DNA of 64,000 bases from Coniferiporia sulphurascens (taxonomy: Eukaryota > Basidiomycota > Agaricomycetes > Hymenochaetales > Hymenochaetaceae). Shown here one piece after another: positions 36,000 through 46,452 of this stretch. Each line of letters begins with the position of its first letter. Position 1 is the first letter of the stretch. The stretch covers positions 496,001 through 560,000 of the forward strand of contig NBBA01000016.1 of assembly GCA_002794785.1 (NCBI GenBank), written 5' to 3'. The notes under the pieces were generated by a model. That model saw only the letters and a program-made list of their open reading frames with translations, searched no databases and had not been told where the DNA came from. The position numbers and the translations under genes are program-made.

Positions 36000-36780
36000 G
36001 CGAGTTTTGGTAAACTTGTGCCGTCAGCAGACCCGGGTACCACCACGACATCTTAGTGTAACCACACCATCTAGTCAAGCTTAAAGTCCTACCCCGACGC
36101 GCGGATACACTGGAGTGACAGCAGCGAAATGATTGATGAGAAATCAGGTGCAATCTCAGGGAAGTTGGCAGGGAAGCTGGTATGCGTCCATTCCATCCGG
36201 CCCTAAACGATACCGGTATTGATGACATGCCTAATGCTCACCTGAGTACGTAAACTCGGCAGATATTGGCCATTTAAAACTCGGATTCAACAAATAACCT
36301 TTATCAAATGCACGCGTACGTACTTAGAAACAGTGCTCTCGGCGCTCGGCTCATGCATCACCTTTTCTCCAAACTGACCTACATTCACACCTCAAGCGTG
36401 AGCTTGCTACTGTGCATTGGACGAAGCACCCGCCTTCATGGAGGCGAAGGCATGCGAAGAGAAGGTTATGTGTAGGGTTTCGTCACGGATGTTGTTACGC
36501 GTGAGTCCTCAGTCCAACAACTTTATCTCCAAAAGTCCTCGGGCGGTATCATAAGTACTACAGGGGTCATGAGCACTGGCACTGCTTGAGACTGGAGCTC
36601 AGATACCAAAGTAGAGAACGACTGCGCTCAACGCGGAACTATGTGCATTGTAATTATAGAGGGCTTCGCCCATGGGTGCCGCTATCGTGACCCCCTCTTA
36701 ATTATCCAGGCCCCCGCTCTCGGAAAGACCCTTTCCCTCAAGTTCGGTCGCACTAAGTAAGCGCCGTAACCTTAGACCGG
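36000..36780. other. No recognised feature
   Basis: No family text, element ends or convincing reading frame seen in this stretch. Confidence 0.4.
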
Positions 36781-37230
36781 GGATAACATTGGCGTTTAAT
36801 TGTACTTAAACCCAGAGCCTCGGATTCGACAGCTGTAACTGCAGCCTGATTGGCTCCTTGGGAGCCGCCATCGCTAGGATAGCTTAATATCCAACAGGCT
36901 GCTTTTAATTCATGAAGACCTCGCGATTCGTGTCCATTGACACGAAGTTGAAACACGAGCCTAAAGCCCCTAGATTGGACTTGGAAGCCGTCAATCGACT
37001 TCGTACCGATAAGAAATCCCAATGCGGACATCGAAAGTGGGTTTATGCTGCTAGCGCCGAGCACGAAACTGACATTTCAATATTAATAGCAGCCAGCAAT
37101 CGGCGGATCAATACTGAATGGCACCGCGGCCTGATCCGATCAGGTGCCGATGCAATCCTGGGCCAAAGAGTCGACGACATACGCGCCCATCTACCTCTTC
37201 GAAATACGTAATTTAAACACTTTTTCACGC
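36781..37230 (+). promoter_or_regulatory. Conserved region upstream of A6
   Basis: 37030-37215 is the inverted match of 26820-26640 upstream of A5, with the GGGCGCGTATGTCGCC-like block at about 37190-37175. 36870-36930 (GCTTAATATCCAACAGGCTG) also resembles 61830-61860 near the P450 end of the island. Confidence 0.45.
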
Positions 37231-37488
37231 TGCATGCAATGTTCCGTGCAGATTCTGGCCCTGTGACCACCTGGTAAGGACGTCTGAAGTATCGCGGGAA
37301 GTAGAACTGAACCAGCTGCAGCAGGCAACTGCCCACACACAGGCAGCGTGTCCTTGGGTACTAAATGAAGTGGCAAAGGTCCTAAATTCTTTCGGCCTTG
37401 CATCTCTTTCTCTCTCAATATCCATCTCTTCCTTTTCTGTTACTCATCCTCAGTGTTAGTTAATTCTCCCTGGGCGTTCGTCGTCACC

Positions 37489-40203
37489 ATGAGTAAATCG
37501 AAAGAAGTGAGAGAAGGGCCGGAGCCCGGTAGGTTTTCCCTTTGAGTTCTTCTTGTCACAAAACTGAGATCGGAAAGTAGACACATACGGGAACGAGCAG
37601 CCTATATTGACTCAGGAGCAGCGCAAGTTCCTTGAGATGCTGCATAGCGTGCTGCCCGCGCTAGTTTCCGGGCCAAAGAAGCCCCTCGGTGATCGTAAGT
37701 TGAGGCAGTCCTGGACATTTCTTTCCGGGTCCTCATCAGTCACTGATTATTAGTGGTCATACCTAGCTTCGCCATTGCTAGTTCGTGAATCGACATCAAG
37801 TCCAGATAAGAAGGGTTCGCTATAATTCACGCACATCAAATGTCATGAGCTAACCGTCCTTCGCAATAGGCCAGGAAGAGTCTGGTCCCGGAAAGATCCC
37901 ACAGAAAGAAGCACAGGATCCCAAGCCTGGTGAGCAGCATACCTTGTGATTTTTGTCATTCTATAGACCAGAAAACCGAGGCGCTTATCCCCACTCCGCA
38001 CGCACGTCCCTATAAGCATGGGATAAAATGGACGTTTTCAACAAGTAGGTGCTCCTAGGAATAACTTTCCGTCCATGCAGATCTCACAGACGTTCCTAGG
38101 GCCAACGAAGCATTGATTAAAACAGTACGTCGCCAAATGGGTATGCATGTGATTATACCTAAGTTGCTCCCCCTCCCTTTCCTCGCCACCGCAGATCAAA
38201 AAGTTCAAGAAGTTCGAGGGCTGGATCCTCTCAGTTGAGGGTGGCGAGGAGTGGATGGGTGCGCTTGCACACCTAGGTTACTGCGCAGCTAGAGACATCT
38301 ATCCGAGTAAGTGTTGGGTTCTTTTGGTGTCTGTGGCCGCACGGTCTTCTTCTGTAACTCATGGAAGGCGGGCAGCTTTTTTCTACTGGCCAGCTGTAAT
38401 GATGCCATATGCAGATGCAAGCACCATGCTCATCGAAGCATTCGAGAAACTAGAGGGCGAGTTTGTTGAAGAAAAGCACGTCATACCAATCCGCAAGCTT
38501 TACCGTTTTTTCCGGGTGTGTGCAAAATTTGTATTCTAGTTCAATCATTCATTAGCGCGTTGTTGTCTCTTGAAAGGAAAAATTTCCAAATCTTCACGGT
38601 AAGTCGGACATGCATCCAATCGATTCTTGTGTAATCGTATTCGTATTCAAGGTTTTATTGTTCTGCAGAAACTTCAACTGTGACAGACCAGATCATGTTC
38701 GAAATGCTTCCGTCCTTCAGCGAACACATAGACGACGTCACCCGCAGCTTGTCGGAACTCGTCGATTCAGGTAGGATCAAGAGTCCAACCGTCCGTCCAA
38801 AATCACCTGACTTTCCACGACTTTCCACTTCCTCCAATCCAAGTTATCCCTGGAACTCTGAAAGCGCAAGAGACGGTTCAGAGCATAAAGTACAATAATA
38901 TGTTGACTACCGCAACATTTTTCTCCGCGGTCACCGCGACGACGCTGCAACTCTCCTACACTTTTAACGCAAGCACGCGCGAGACACTTGGAATTACGGT
39001 TAATACATTATGGTTTGTAGCGCTCGTGTTCAGCACGGCGTCCAGCCTCAATAGTCTGGTCGGGCTCACGTGGTACCAGAAGTGAGTACTTTGTCTTGAT
39101 CTGCCCTGCACTTTCAATCTTCGTCGCCTTTTCATGGAAAACGTTATCTGATGTTGTATATTCTCGTACGCGCACAGGACACAGCGGATTCGATTACTGC
39201 CCAACTGGGCAAGGCTGTATCTTGAGAACGGACCGACGATCTCGCTTGCAGTAGCATCTGCAGCATTCTCTATTGGGTTATGTCTCTTCGCATTCTCATC
39301 CTCACAAGTGCGTGTCTATCCTGCTCCGCCCAGTGGGAGCCAGCGACAAATGTATGCGCTAATTGTCGCCCAACTTCTTTGTCCTCTATGTATTTCCCTG
39401 CGGTCCGCGATCGCCTTGACTTGGGTGTGGACTAAAACCCCGTCCACAACGTACTCCAGCACACGATTACTTCGGTCCTGACAGCGACTTTCACTGCCAC
39501 ACACGCTGTCGCGCTCTTCGTGCCTCTGTGTCTGTACAGCCCGAAGTCGCTTAGTCGCTTTGAAGCATTTTGCGAATATTTTTTGACTATCTGCGGATAT
39601 CCCCTCGCTATCTGTGGATATTTCTATGGATTTTTTAAGGGTATCTACGAAGGCTTTATGTGCATTTACTTTCTTTGCGTGTGCCTGGATCAGATGCAGC
39701 ATGAACGCGACATCGAGGCACAGCCAGACTTTGACGAAAACATGTCTGTACTAGAGAGGGACGTTAAAGAAAACGGTTCGGGCACTGCTATTTTCATGTG
39801 TGGTGTTACTGATCCAGGCAAAAATGCAGCTCCATCTGCCGAGAAACCGGGAAGAGGAGTAGAACGCGCCGATGCTTTCCGGCCCTTGAAGTCGGAGCAA
39901 GGGCCTTCCGCGGCCGAATTATCCACGACAGACCTTATTCTTGGCTTAGGCTTGAGTCCGCTGATTGAAAATTCGGAGAAAGGCTCTGAAAGCGGCACGA
40001 GGCAAGCGGCAAATAATTTCGAGAGGCTAAACACATCGCTGGAAGAGAAACCGGATCTCCCCGTTGATTTCTTCGTGCAAAATGTTGGAGCACATAACGT
40101 CGACGCGTCTAGTCCCACTTCCGACGTTAGACGCGGTCGCGAGGGAGTCGTCGACGAAACCCGTGATATTGCAATCGTCAGGAGCCCTGGGTATCTCAAA
40201 TGA
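37489..40203 (+). CDS. Family A membrane protein, copy A6, the one intact copy
   Basis: Twelve exons trace in phase: 37489-37528, 37581-37694, 37870-37929, 38081-38124, 38195-38306, 38376-38515, 38577-38598, 38669-38770, 38844-39081, 39178-39307, 39344-39424, 39460-40203, giving 608 residues. Residues 1-211 are soluble, with LTQEQRKFLEMLHSVLPALV near 20-40 and an IDDVTRSLSELVDS stretch near 200. Predicted membrane segments: TM1 about 233-250 (TATFFSAVTATTLQLSY), TM2 263-286 (NTLWFVALVFSTASSLN), TM3 310-332 (GPTISLAVASAAFSIGLCLF), TM4 339-359 (ALIVAQLLCPLCISLRSAIA), TM5 366-387 (VLTATFTATHAVALFVPLCL). Residues 388-608 are a polar, acidic tail. The TM1-TM2 pair followed by WYQ resembles an uncharacterised Agaricomycete membrane family (possibly DUF6535-like; from memory). 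Subcellular site and role unknown. Confidence 0.8.
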
Positions 40204-41429
40204 TCAGGGTTTCGAAGCGTATCAGTATGGCCGGAGACAGAGGGCCTGAAGGGGGCACGAAGCTCGGATTCACCACGCAGGGATCTGTCGCGGAGCTCGG
40301 CATATGTATGTGGATAAATTTCCAACAGATATTATTACTGTGCTTGTTTTACCGCGATTTTGATAATCGCCGACTGTTTTGAAGATTTTATGTAATTTAT
40401 CAAATGATACAGATTTGATGACAGGGACTTCACCCCACCGGTTCATTTGTTTGAACTTTAGGACTTTGAACCTCCTTCCTAGGCTCTCAAACGTGAAGAC
40501 CTTCGTAGACGCCGCACCATCGCGTTAAACGGATAAATTGGATCCTATAGCTTCTTGACCCGTTATGAATGGCAAAGCAGCAGGAGTGATAAGTGATTAC
40601 ACGTACGGTGGACCCTGGACTGTTGAGATATGGCAAGCTCCGGTTCACCCCGGGCTTAATATTATTTGTCTTCCTTATTTTGGTAGTTAGTTGTACACTC
40701 CGATGTACTATCGTATGACCGCTGTTACAAAGGGGACCTCCCTTACAAAATTTCAGGTCTGAGCTTCCACACAGCTGAACTAGCCCTGTAAATGCTTAAT
40801 TACAATCAAAGGAAGCATTTAACAATGTTTGTGTCGCTTTTTTCCTGAACAAATGAATTATTTTGGAGCTATAGCCAAAATACTGATCTTCTAAGTGAGT
40901 AGAAACTTGTTGGGACTCCCGGCTTGTACAAATGCATGTATTAATCAGGATATATGCTATGAGAACTTATATAACATAATTTCAGGTGAGCCCATGAATT
41001 GTTCCGGAATGAGAAACATTTTGTGGTGTAGAGGAAAAGTGCATACAATCTGAAAGGGTGACAAAATGCATTCTGGTGCACTGTCTGTTTCTGGGTTCCC
41101 ATCACAGTTCACGGGTAAGCAACTCAACACCATCGTAATCGCTTATCAGGCGGAGTGTAAAAACGGCAGTGACAGGCCGTGACAAAAAATTGTAGGTAGG
41201 GCACACTCATTCTGAGAGATTCTGCTTAAAAAAATATACCGAAAAAATATAAAGACATAGATAAACATGAAGATAGCCATTCTGTAGAATAAAGTGTGAA
41301 TTGTTCAAGTTTTAAGTGATGTAGAGTCAAAATACAAAATGCTTGTAATAAGGGTCACACGATAGTACTCTGTACAACGGCGCAAGAAGTTTTTCCCACC
41401 CTTACTGTAATTTCCTATTTAAGTTGACA
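40204..41429. other. AT-rich stretch without genes
   Basis: 3' flank of A6 to about 40390, then about 1 kb of AT-rich sequence with no supported reading frame, terminal repeats or family text. Confidence 0.45.
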
Positions 41430-41485
41430 TAGATTCTAATTACGGACACAGCTGACCAGACGAAAATAGCCACCAACGAGCATCG

Positions 41486-42388
41486 TTTTTTTTTTTTTTT
41501 TTTTTTAAATCAGCATTTGTATACCGCTACATTACATAGTAAAAGACGCGGATGTGAGACCATTTGAAGTGTCATGTCAGAGGAGATTAACAAGGTATAA
41601 AGTTCCTGGGCTTAAGGCGGTTAAAAGGTATGAGGTTTTGTTGTCGGAGGTTTCTAAATGGTTTTGTCAGGAGGGATATGAATCGGAAGAGCAAATTGTG
41701 AAGGGGGAGGTGGCGGTTTTATGGATTCTATGATGACTAATACTGATTGTGAAAGATGGGAAAAACTACTGGATTTTTTATGTTGTGCGTGTGGGTGTGG
41801 TTTGAATTGTTTTATGTCCGATATTTGTGACTCTGAGAGTGGTGACGTGACAGCGCTTGGAGCGGCATGTGTGCGTGAGGCTATGGGCAGGTTGCCATGA
41901 GGTGTGAAGGTGTCAGCGCTTGGAGCGGCAGGTGTGCGTGAGGCTAGGGCCAGGTTGCCATGAGGTGTGGAGTTGACTGCAAATTGTAGGAGGACTGATG
42001 TTAAGTCTATGCATGGGCCATAGCAGCTGAGGTGTTCTCGGTAGAGGAAGATATGCCGTGAATTGTGTGGTTGCCCACTAATGCTGATGACCTGTAGTTT
42101 GTACTGGCATATGGCCCAGTCTAGTATGTGCTGGTTGTCGTTAACAAGGTTGAAGGGTTCATATGTGGTGTCGGTTTCGAAGTTTGGCACTGGGAGGTGA
42201 AGGAATAGAAGGGGGCATGGGGAAATGGGGGAAAGGGGGAGTGGAATGGTGAACAAGGCCGTAAAACAGCTCGACGGATGTCTACTGTGAGTGAGGACTG
42301 GTGTGGGTGGTTAACCCAGGGAATTTAGGGGTGGTGCAAGTCAGTTTGCGCTGGGTGAGATGATGGTGGTTAGAGGTCAAGGGGTGCT
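41486..42388 (-). mobile_element. Poly(A) retroposon R2 (903 bp)
   Basis: Flanked by CCAACGAGCATCG at 41473-41485 and 42389-42401. On the minus strand it ends in about 21 A (21 T at 41486-41506). Just before the tail it reads TAGCGGTATACAAATG, matching TAGCGGAATACAAATT before the tail of R1. It carries one ORF and no reverse transcriptase, so it would depend on a partner element for movement. Confidence 0.8.
41654..42256 (-). CDS. ORF of retroposon R2, Pro-rich, unknown function
   Basis: An open frame of 200 codons inside R2. The middle holds a 20-residue unit (TPHGNL-(I/L)ASRT-AAPSA) repeated about twice, from a 60-base DNA repeat at about 41850-41968. The end, PPPPPSQFALPIHIPPDK, is close to the end of the R1 ORF (PPPPALFSLPVLILPDK). 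The shared C-terminus and shared position before the 3' end suggest a real element-coded protein, though both could be remnants. No domain recognised. Confidence 0.45.
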   Translation of the reverse strand: MFTIPLPLSPISPCPLLFLHLPVPNFETDTTYEPFNLVNDNQHILDWAICQYKLQVISISGQPHNSRHIFLYREHLSCYGPCIDLTSVLLQFAVNSTPHGNLALASRTPAAPSADTFTPHGNLPIASRTHAAPSAVTSPLSESQISDIKQFKPHPHAQHKKSSSFSHLSQSVLVIIESIKPPPPPSQFALPIHIPPDKTI

Positions 42389-42440
42389 GCCAACGAGCAT
42401 CGTCGGGACCAGCAACGACGGCGAAGAACCTGGAATAGAT

Positions 42441-42908
42441 CCAACTATCTAATTATCTATGTTCTTGCACTCCATAGCCGCCGCCTCTCTAAACTCTACC
42501 CTGGCCTAGACCCCGGCCTCGGCCTCGTGCCCGCGCACGATTCCGAGAACGAAAAGACCGAGACTCGGTCACTCGGACTCGGAGCAACTTCCAGACCGCA
42601 CGTAGCCTGCACGGGCCTACGCAGACGTGCACTCTCACCAGGTGCAGATACGCATCACCACACGCTAAGCGGGCCTGAATCCGCGTCGCAGGACATCACT
42701 CACAAGTATGGGTGAAGAGACGATCAAGGGAGGGAGTAGATGTGTGGCGGGGTGGCTACTAACGCCGACACTAGTGCTGTGACTGAAAAAGACGGCGAAG
42801 GGGCCAAACACACGCAGAGGATGTTTCTCAGCTGGGCACTTACAAGTCACAGACTTCAGAAGTACAGCTCGACCCAAATATAAGTAAGTACAAGTCATGG
42901 ATCACACT
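42441..42908. other. 3' flank of B4
   Basis: No gene. Part (42500-42600) resembles 35900-35990. Confidence 0.4.
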
Positions 42909-44857
42909 TTACCGAAACACACCGTTCGCAAAGCGGTGCACCGCACCTACACCTGCACGCTGGGGGCCCGTATCCGACACGAGACCGAAAAACGAACGCA
43001 AGCGCATGCGCTGTGGTTTGGCTGGCTTCTCACTCTCCGCACGCTCCACTTTTGCTTCCGCTCCCAGCTTAAATTTGTCACCGTTTTCGGGCCCGAGTCC
43101 AAGCTCGAGTCGTTCAAGTTTTGACTCACATCCGCGTTGGTGTTCACGCCCTGCACCGCCGTCGCTGGCTTGGCCAAGCCCTAGTTTTTGAATCGGACTG
43201 GACTCAGACTCTGGCTTCGTTTTGGACGTTGGCTTCGGTGCCGGATTCGTATCTGCGGGGACGGACGACAGGCGCCGCAGTCTCTTCCACGCGCGACACA
43301 GGCTTCCTTGCGTTGTCGTCGTTGTTAGTGGGGTTTTCGTGGACTGGGTCGGTGGCGGCAGTGTGGCGGTGATATTTGCAACCGACGTCGACATCGACGT
43401 TGCCATAGAGGAAGATGCGAACGCGGGTGCAAGCATGGATGACGTCGAAGACGAAACCGAAGACGATGACGAGGGCACCTCCATCTCGGTCTCTATCACC
43501 CCGTCTATCTTTGTTCGCCCTGCATCATTTTCTCTGTACGCCTCAAACACAGACGTGGACGTGGGAGTGATGGTAACAGGGATGGATGTAGACGTGAGAC
43601 GACCCGCCGCCGACGCCGTACGTTTCCTTTGCACCTGTGCGAGGCCAAGGGCCCAGGTGAGTGACATCCTACGCGTCCGCTTTCCCTTCTCCCCGTACTC
43701 AGTAGCTTCCCCGCTTTGTTCCTCCCCTGTCCCTACAACCGTGCCAGCAGCAGCACTTCCCGCTCGCGTCATCCTCCGTCGCAAATTTAGGCCTGTATCG
43801 GATTTAGGAGCCGTGCTGAGCGTCCTGTTGCGCGCCAGGCGGCTCGATGTTTCCACTTTCCTTTCCACCTCGTCTTCCTCTATCGGCAGCGCCGCTACTA
43901 CTTCTTTCTCCTCCTTAGCTTTCCCTTTCACTGACATCACCCCCTTCACTGTCTCCCCAGACGACACAGACCTGGACGACCGAACTGACTGTGCTCTGGA
44001 TACGGATCCGGACCCCGTCGACGACGCAGACACAGAAGCACGCACGGGCATGACGACGCCTTGCGTGCGCAATGCCGAGCGCGAGAACAGCGGCGTTGGG
44101 TTTGCCACGAGCCAATTGTGTTTTACCTCTGGCGGTTTCTTCAGGCTCTTCGGCTCTGTACTTGCACTCGCGCCCGCATTTGCAGGTTTTGCGGCCGCAT
44201 TCACACTTGTGCGTACGTGCACGCTAATTGCGGAAGAACCCGATTGGGAGGAGAGCGAGGTGGCGGAGGAGCGTGCGGAGAGTAATGAGGTGGGCGGGGT
44301 TGGGGTGAGCAGTGTCGAGTCAGCGCTGCTCGCAGTGGAGGATGCGGAGGCGAAACGCCGTGCGGCGGGGCGGGATTCGGCACCGGCTCCGACTTCAGGC
44401 ACGCGGGAAATTCCAGAACACGTCATACACGTCAAGCGACGATCTCGAAAAAAAACATAGAGAAAAGAAGGCACGACTCACGCGGACGGTCTAGATATAC
44501 CGCGTCTCCGATGACGACAACGGGGAGTCGAGCATACGCCGCAAGCATGGACCTTCTCCGGGGGGCCGTGCAGCTCAACCCATCTACACTCGCGCTCTTC
44601 TGGGGCCTCCCCATCGTTGGTGCCGGAGCGAGCTCGATGAGAGAATCATATGAGAGGACAGGCCCCGCGAGGGGCGAAGGGCGGAAAGTCTGGGACGTCG
44701 GTCGGCCTGGACGTGCACCTGCGCTCGTGCGGCGGGGAGGCATGGGCGGAGGCACGTGTAGCGATAGGGATGGGTGCCGGTGGCCAAGCTCGCCTGGGCC
44801 GTAGGAGGAGTGTCGGTGCGCCTGGCGTAGCGTAGGTGGGGCGAGGGAGGAAGACAT
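42909..44857 (-). CDS. Family B Ser/Thr-rich protein, copy B4, intact long form
   Basis: Exon 1 44857-44482 and exon 2 44392-42909 join in phase with the same donor and acceptor as B3, giving 619 residues. It keeps every block of B3: RRTSAGARPGRPTSQTFRPS, then LAGPVLSYDS; PPEVKHNWLVANPTPLFSRS, then ALRTQGVVMPVRAS; KRTRRMSLTWALGLAQ; a Ser run; and GSLCRAWKRLRRLSS. The last 30 residues differ from B3. Low-complexity links vary in length while the blocks hold, which suggests the blocks are under selection. It faces A7 across a 1.6-kb divergent region. A 412-codon antisense frame overlaps exon 2 but is a side effect of base composition. Confidence 0.7.
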
Positions 44858-45713
44858 TGGTAGGATGCTGAACGAGAAGGAGATGAGAGGAGGAGGAGTG
44901 GCAGTGGCAGAGAGAGGAAATGGAGGCGACGAGGGGCCAGACGTTAAGTAGCAGTGGATTAGGTCATGGCAGGATGGCGATAAGAGATGAGGTGAGGCGA
45001 GATGGACGCCGACGCCGCATCGAACGTGCGCGGGCCGAGTTCACCCGTCTCTTCACACTGCGATCGCTGTGACGTGCCGAGTTGCTGTCGGAAGTGTCCC
45101 GCCCGCGAAAGGCAAAATGCAAGGCAAAATAGTAACTGAGGTCAGTGGCCACTGATGAAGAGGGGCTTAGAGCGTGTGGTACTGTAGCTAGGTTACGCAG
45201 TGAGTTGATACTTTAATGTTAACCACATTATGCTTCCGACTGACGCGGACCCGGCGTCGGAGTCGGGATCCGGCAGCGGGCACGAAAGTCGCGCTGCACC
45301 GTCAAGTTGAAATGTAATGACGCGTTCAAACATCGCTTTCCTAAAGGGGCAGGAAGCGGCGTTCGTATCCCGTGATCGTCATTAATATTGATCGTCGTCG
45401 GCTACCTTCCCGATCCGCCAAGGAACCAAATTCTGTGCGGATCCAGATTCTAGGTTCCAGCCCCGCTTGGTTCTTTACTTGAGCGTCGATTACGCTTTTC
45501 GCCCGTGTTCCTGTCTGCTTCTTTTTTTCTCCAGCCACAATGTGTCCGGGGATGGAAACGACCTTTGAAACTGACTACCGGCGACTGGAGACCCTGTGTA
45601 CGTACCCGAGCCTGACCTACCTTGCCTCGCCTTTTGGCCGGGACGTAAACTGAGGCACAGCACACACGCCGGCGCAATCGATCCGATTAATGTTCATTAA
45701 CGCTCGCGTTCCT
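42909..45713 (-). repeat. Right arm of the 3-kb inverted repeat (B4 and its upstream region)
   Basis: Inverted partner of 31680-34594, sharing the B gene, the upstream region with GATCGATTGCGCCGGCGTGT, and a sharp end at about 45713. Confidence 0.65.
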
Positions 45714-46452
45714 GAAGCTGTATATGTATGTATAGATCCCATCACCGTTTATTCCCTCCAGTCTTGGTGTTTCCAACGCCATCTCGAGCGGGATCAGAAA
45801 TCACTCGGACTACCTACTCGTGCACAGAAGTATGCGTACGTTTCCGTTAAGATTATCCTGCTACTGATAAGTAAACACGAGGTGTATATGCGGATATGAC
45901 CCCAATAACCGGCTGTATCCTTATCTTTCTGTTTTTGACACCTCGATTCCTTCTTTCCTCTTATATGTGAACCCATTCTAGATCCGCCTCTCTTCTTTTC
46001 TCTTCCGTCTCCGCATTATATAATATCGCATGCCCTCTCTTAAAAAGTCACATCCTTTATCCTTAGGCAAAACCTGAATTTCCGGTCTCCACATCATGGG
46101 TATGGAATCGAAAAAGTTCTTCTGAACCGTCGCATAGTATATAAATCTTTCTTGCCACTTGTTCCGGCTAAATTTAGAGATGTTCTCCAGTTTGAAGCCA
46201 AGTTTTGTTTTTAACGTGACCCTGTAAGAAGGGTCATACGTAAGGCTCAGTTACAGTTGTACTTAAGGCCAGATACGTATGGCAGGCGCCGACGCCCATG
46301 AATGATCCGGGATTACGCGAGCATTAGCGCGCTCATTTTTGTACACGACCTCGTGCTCCCTCCCCTCTGTGTCTCTTCTTCTTATTTTACTACCCCTCTC
46401 CATACGCTTACCTGAATTTTAACCTAGTTTCCTTCAGGTTCTCGTAGTTACT
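44858..46452. promoter_or_regulatory. Divergent region between B4 and A7
   Basis: No coding sequence over 1.6 kb. The B4-proximal 860 bases are kept in inverted form upstream of B3. The A7-proximal part differs from the A3/A5/A6 upstream type, so two promoter types exist among A copies. Confidence 0.4.

Larger units (their letters stand above)
41430..42440 (-). repeat. B 3'-end block split by insertion R2
   Basis: On the minus strand the block runs from about 42440 to 42402, is interrupted by R2, and resumes at 41485 down to 41430 (GGTGGCTATTTTCGTCTGG, then CAGCTGTGTCCGTAATTAGA). The two halves join cleanly with the other copies when the insert and one target duplication are removed. It belongs to the 3' side of B4. 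Confidence 0.6.

Noticed and set aside
41486..41506. T run as a terminator or slippage tract
   Set aside because: It abuts a target duplication and, on the minus strand, is the poly(A) tail of R2.
43222..44460. A 412-codon plus-strand frame over B4 exon 2
   Set aside because: It is antisense to a conserved, spliced gene, and a similar open antisense frame exists over B3, as expected from the Ser-rich, GC-biased coding sequence.
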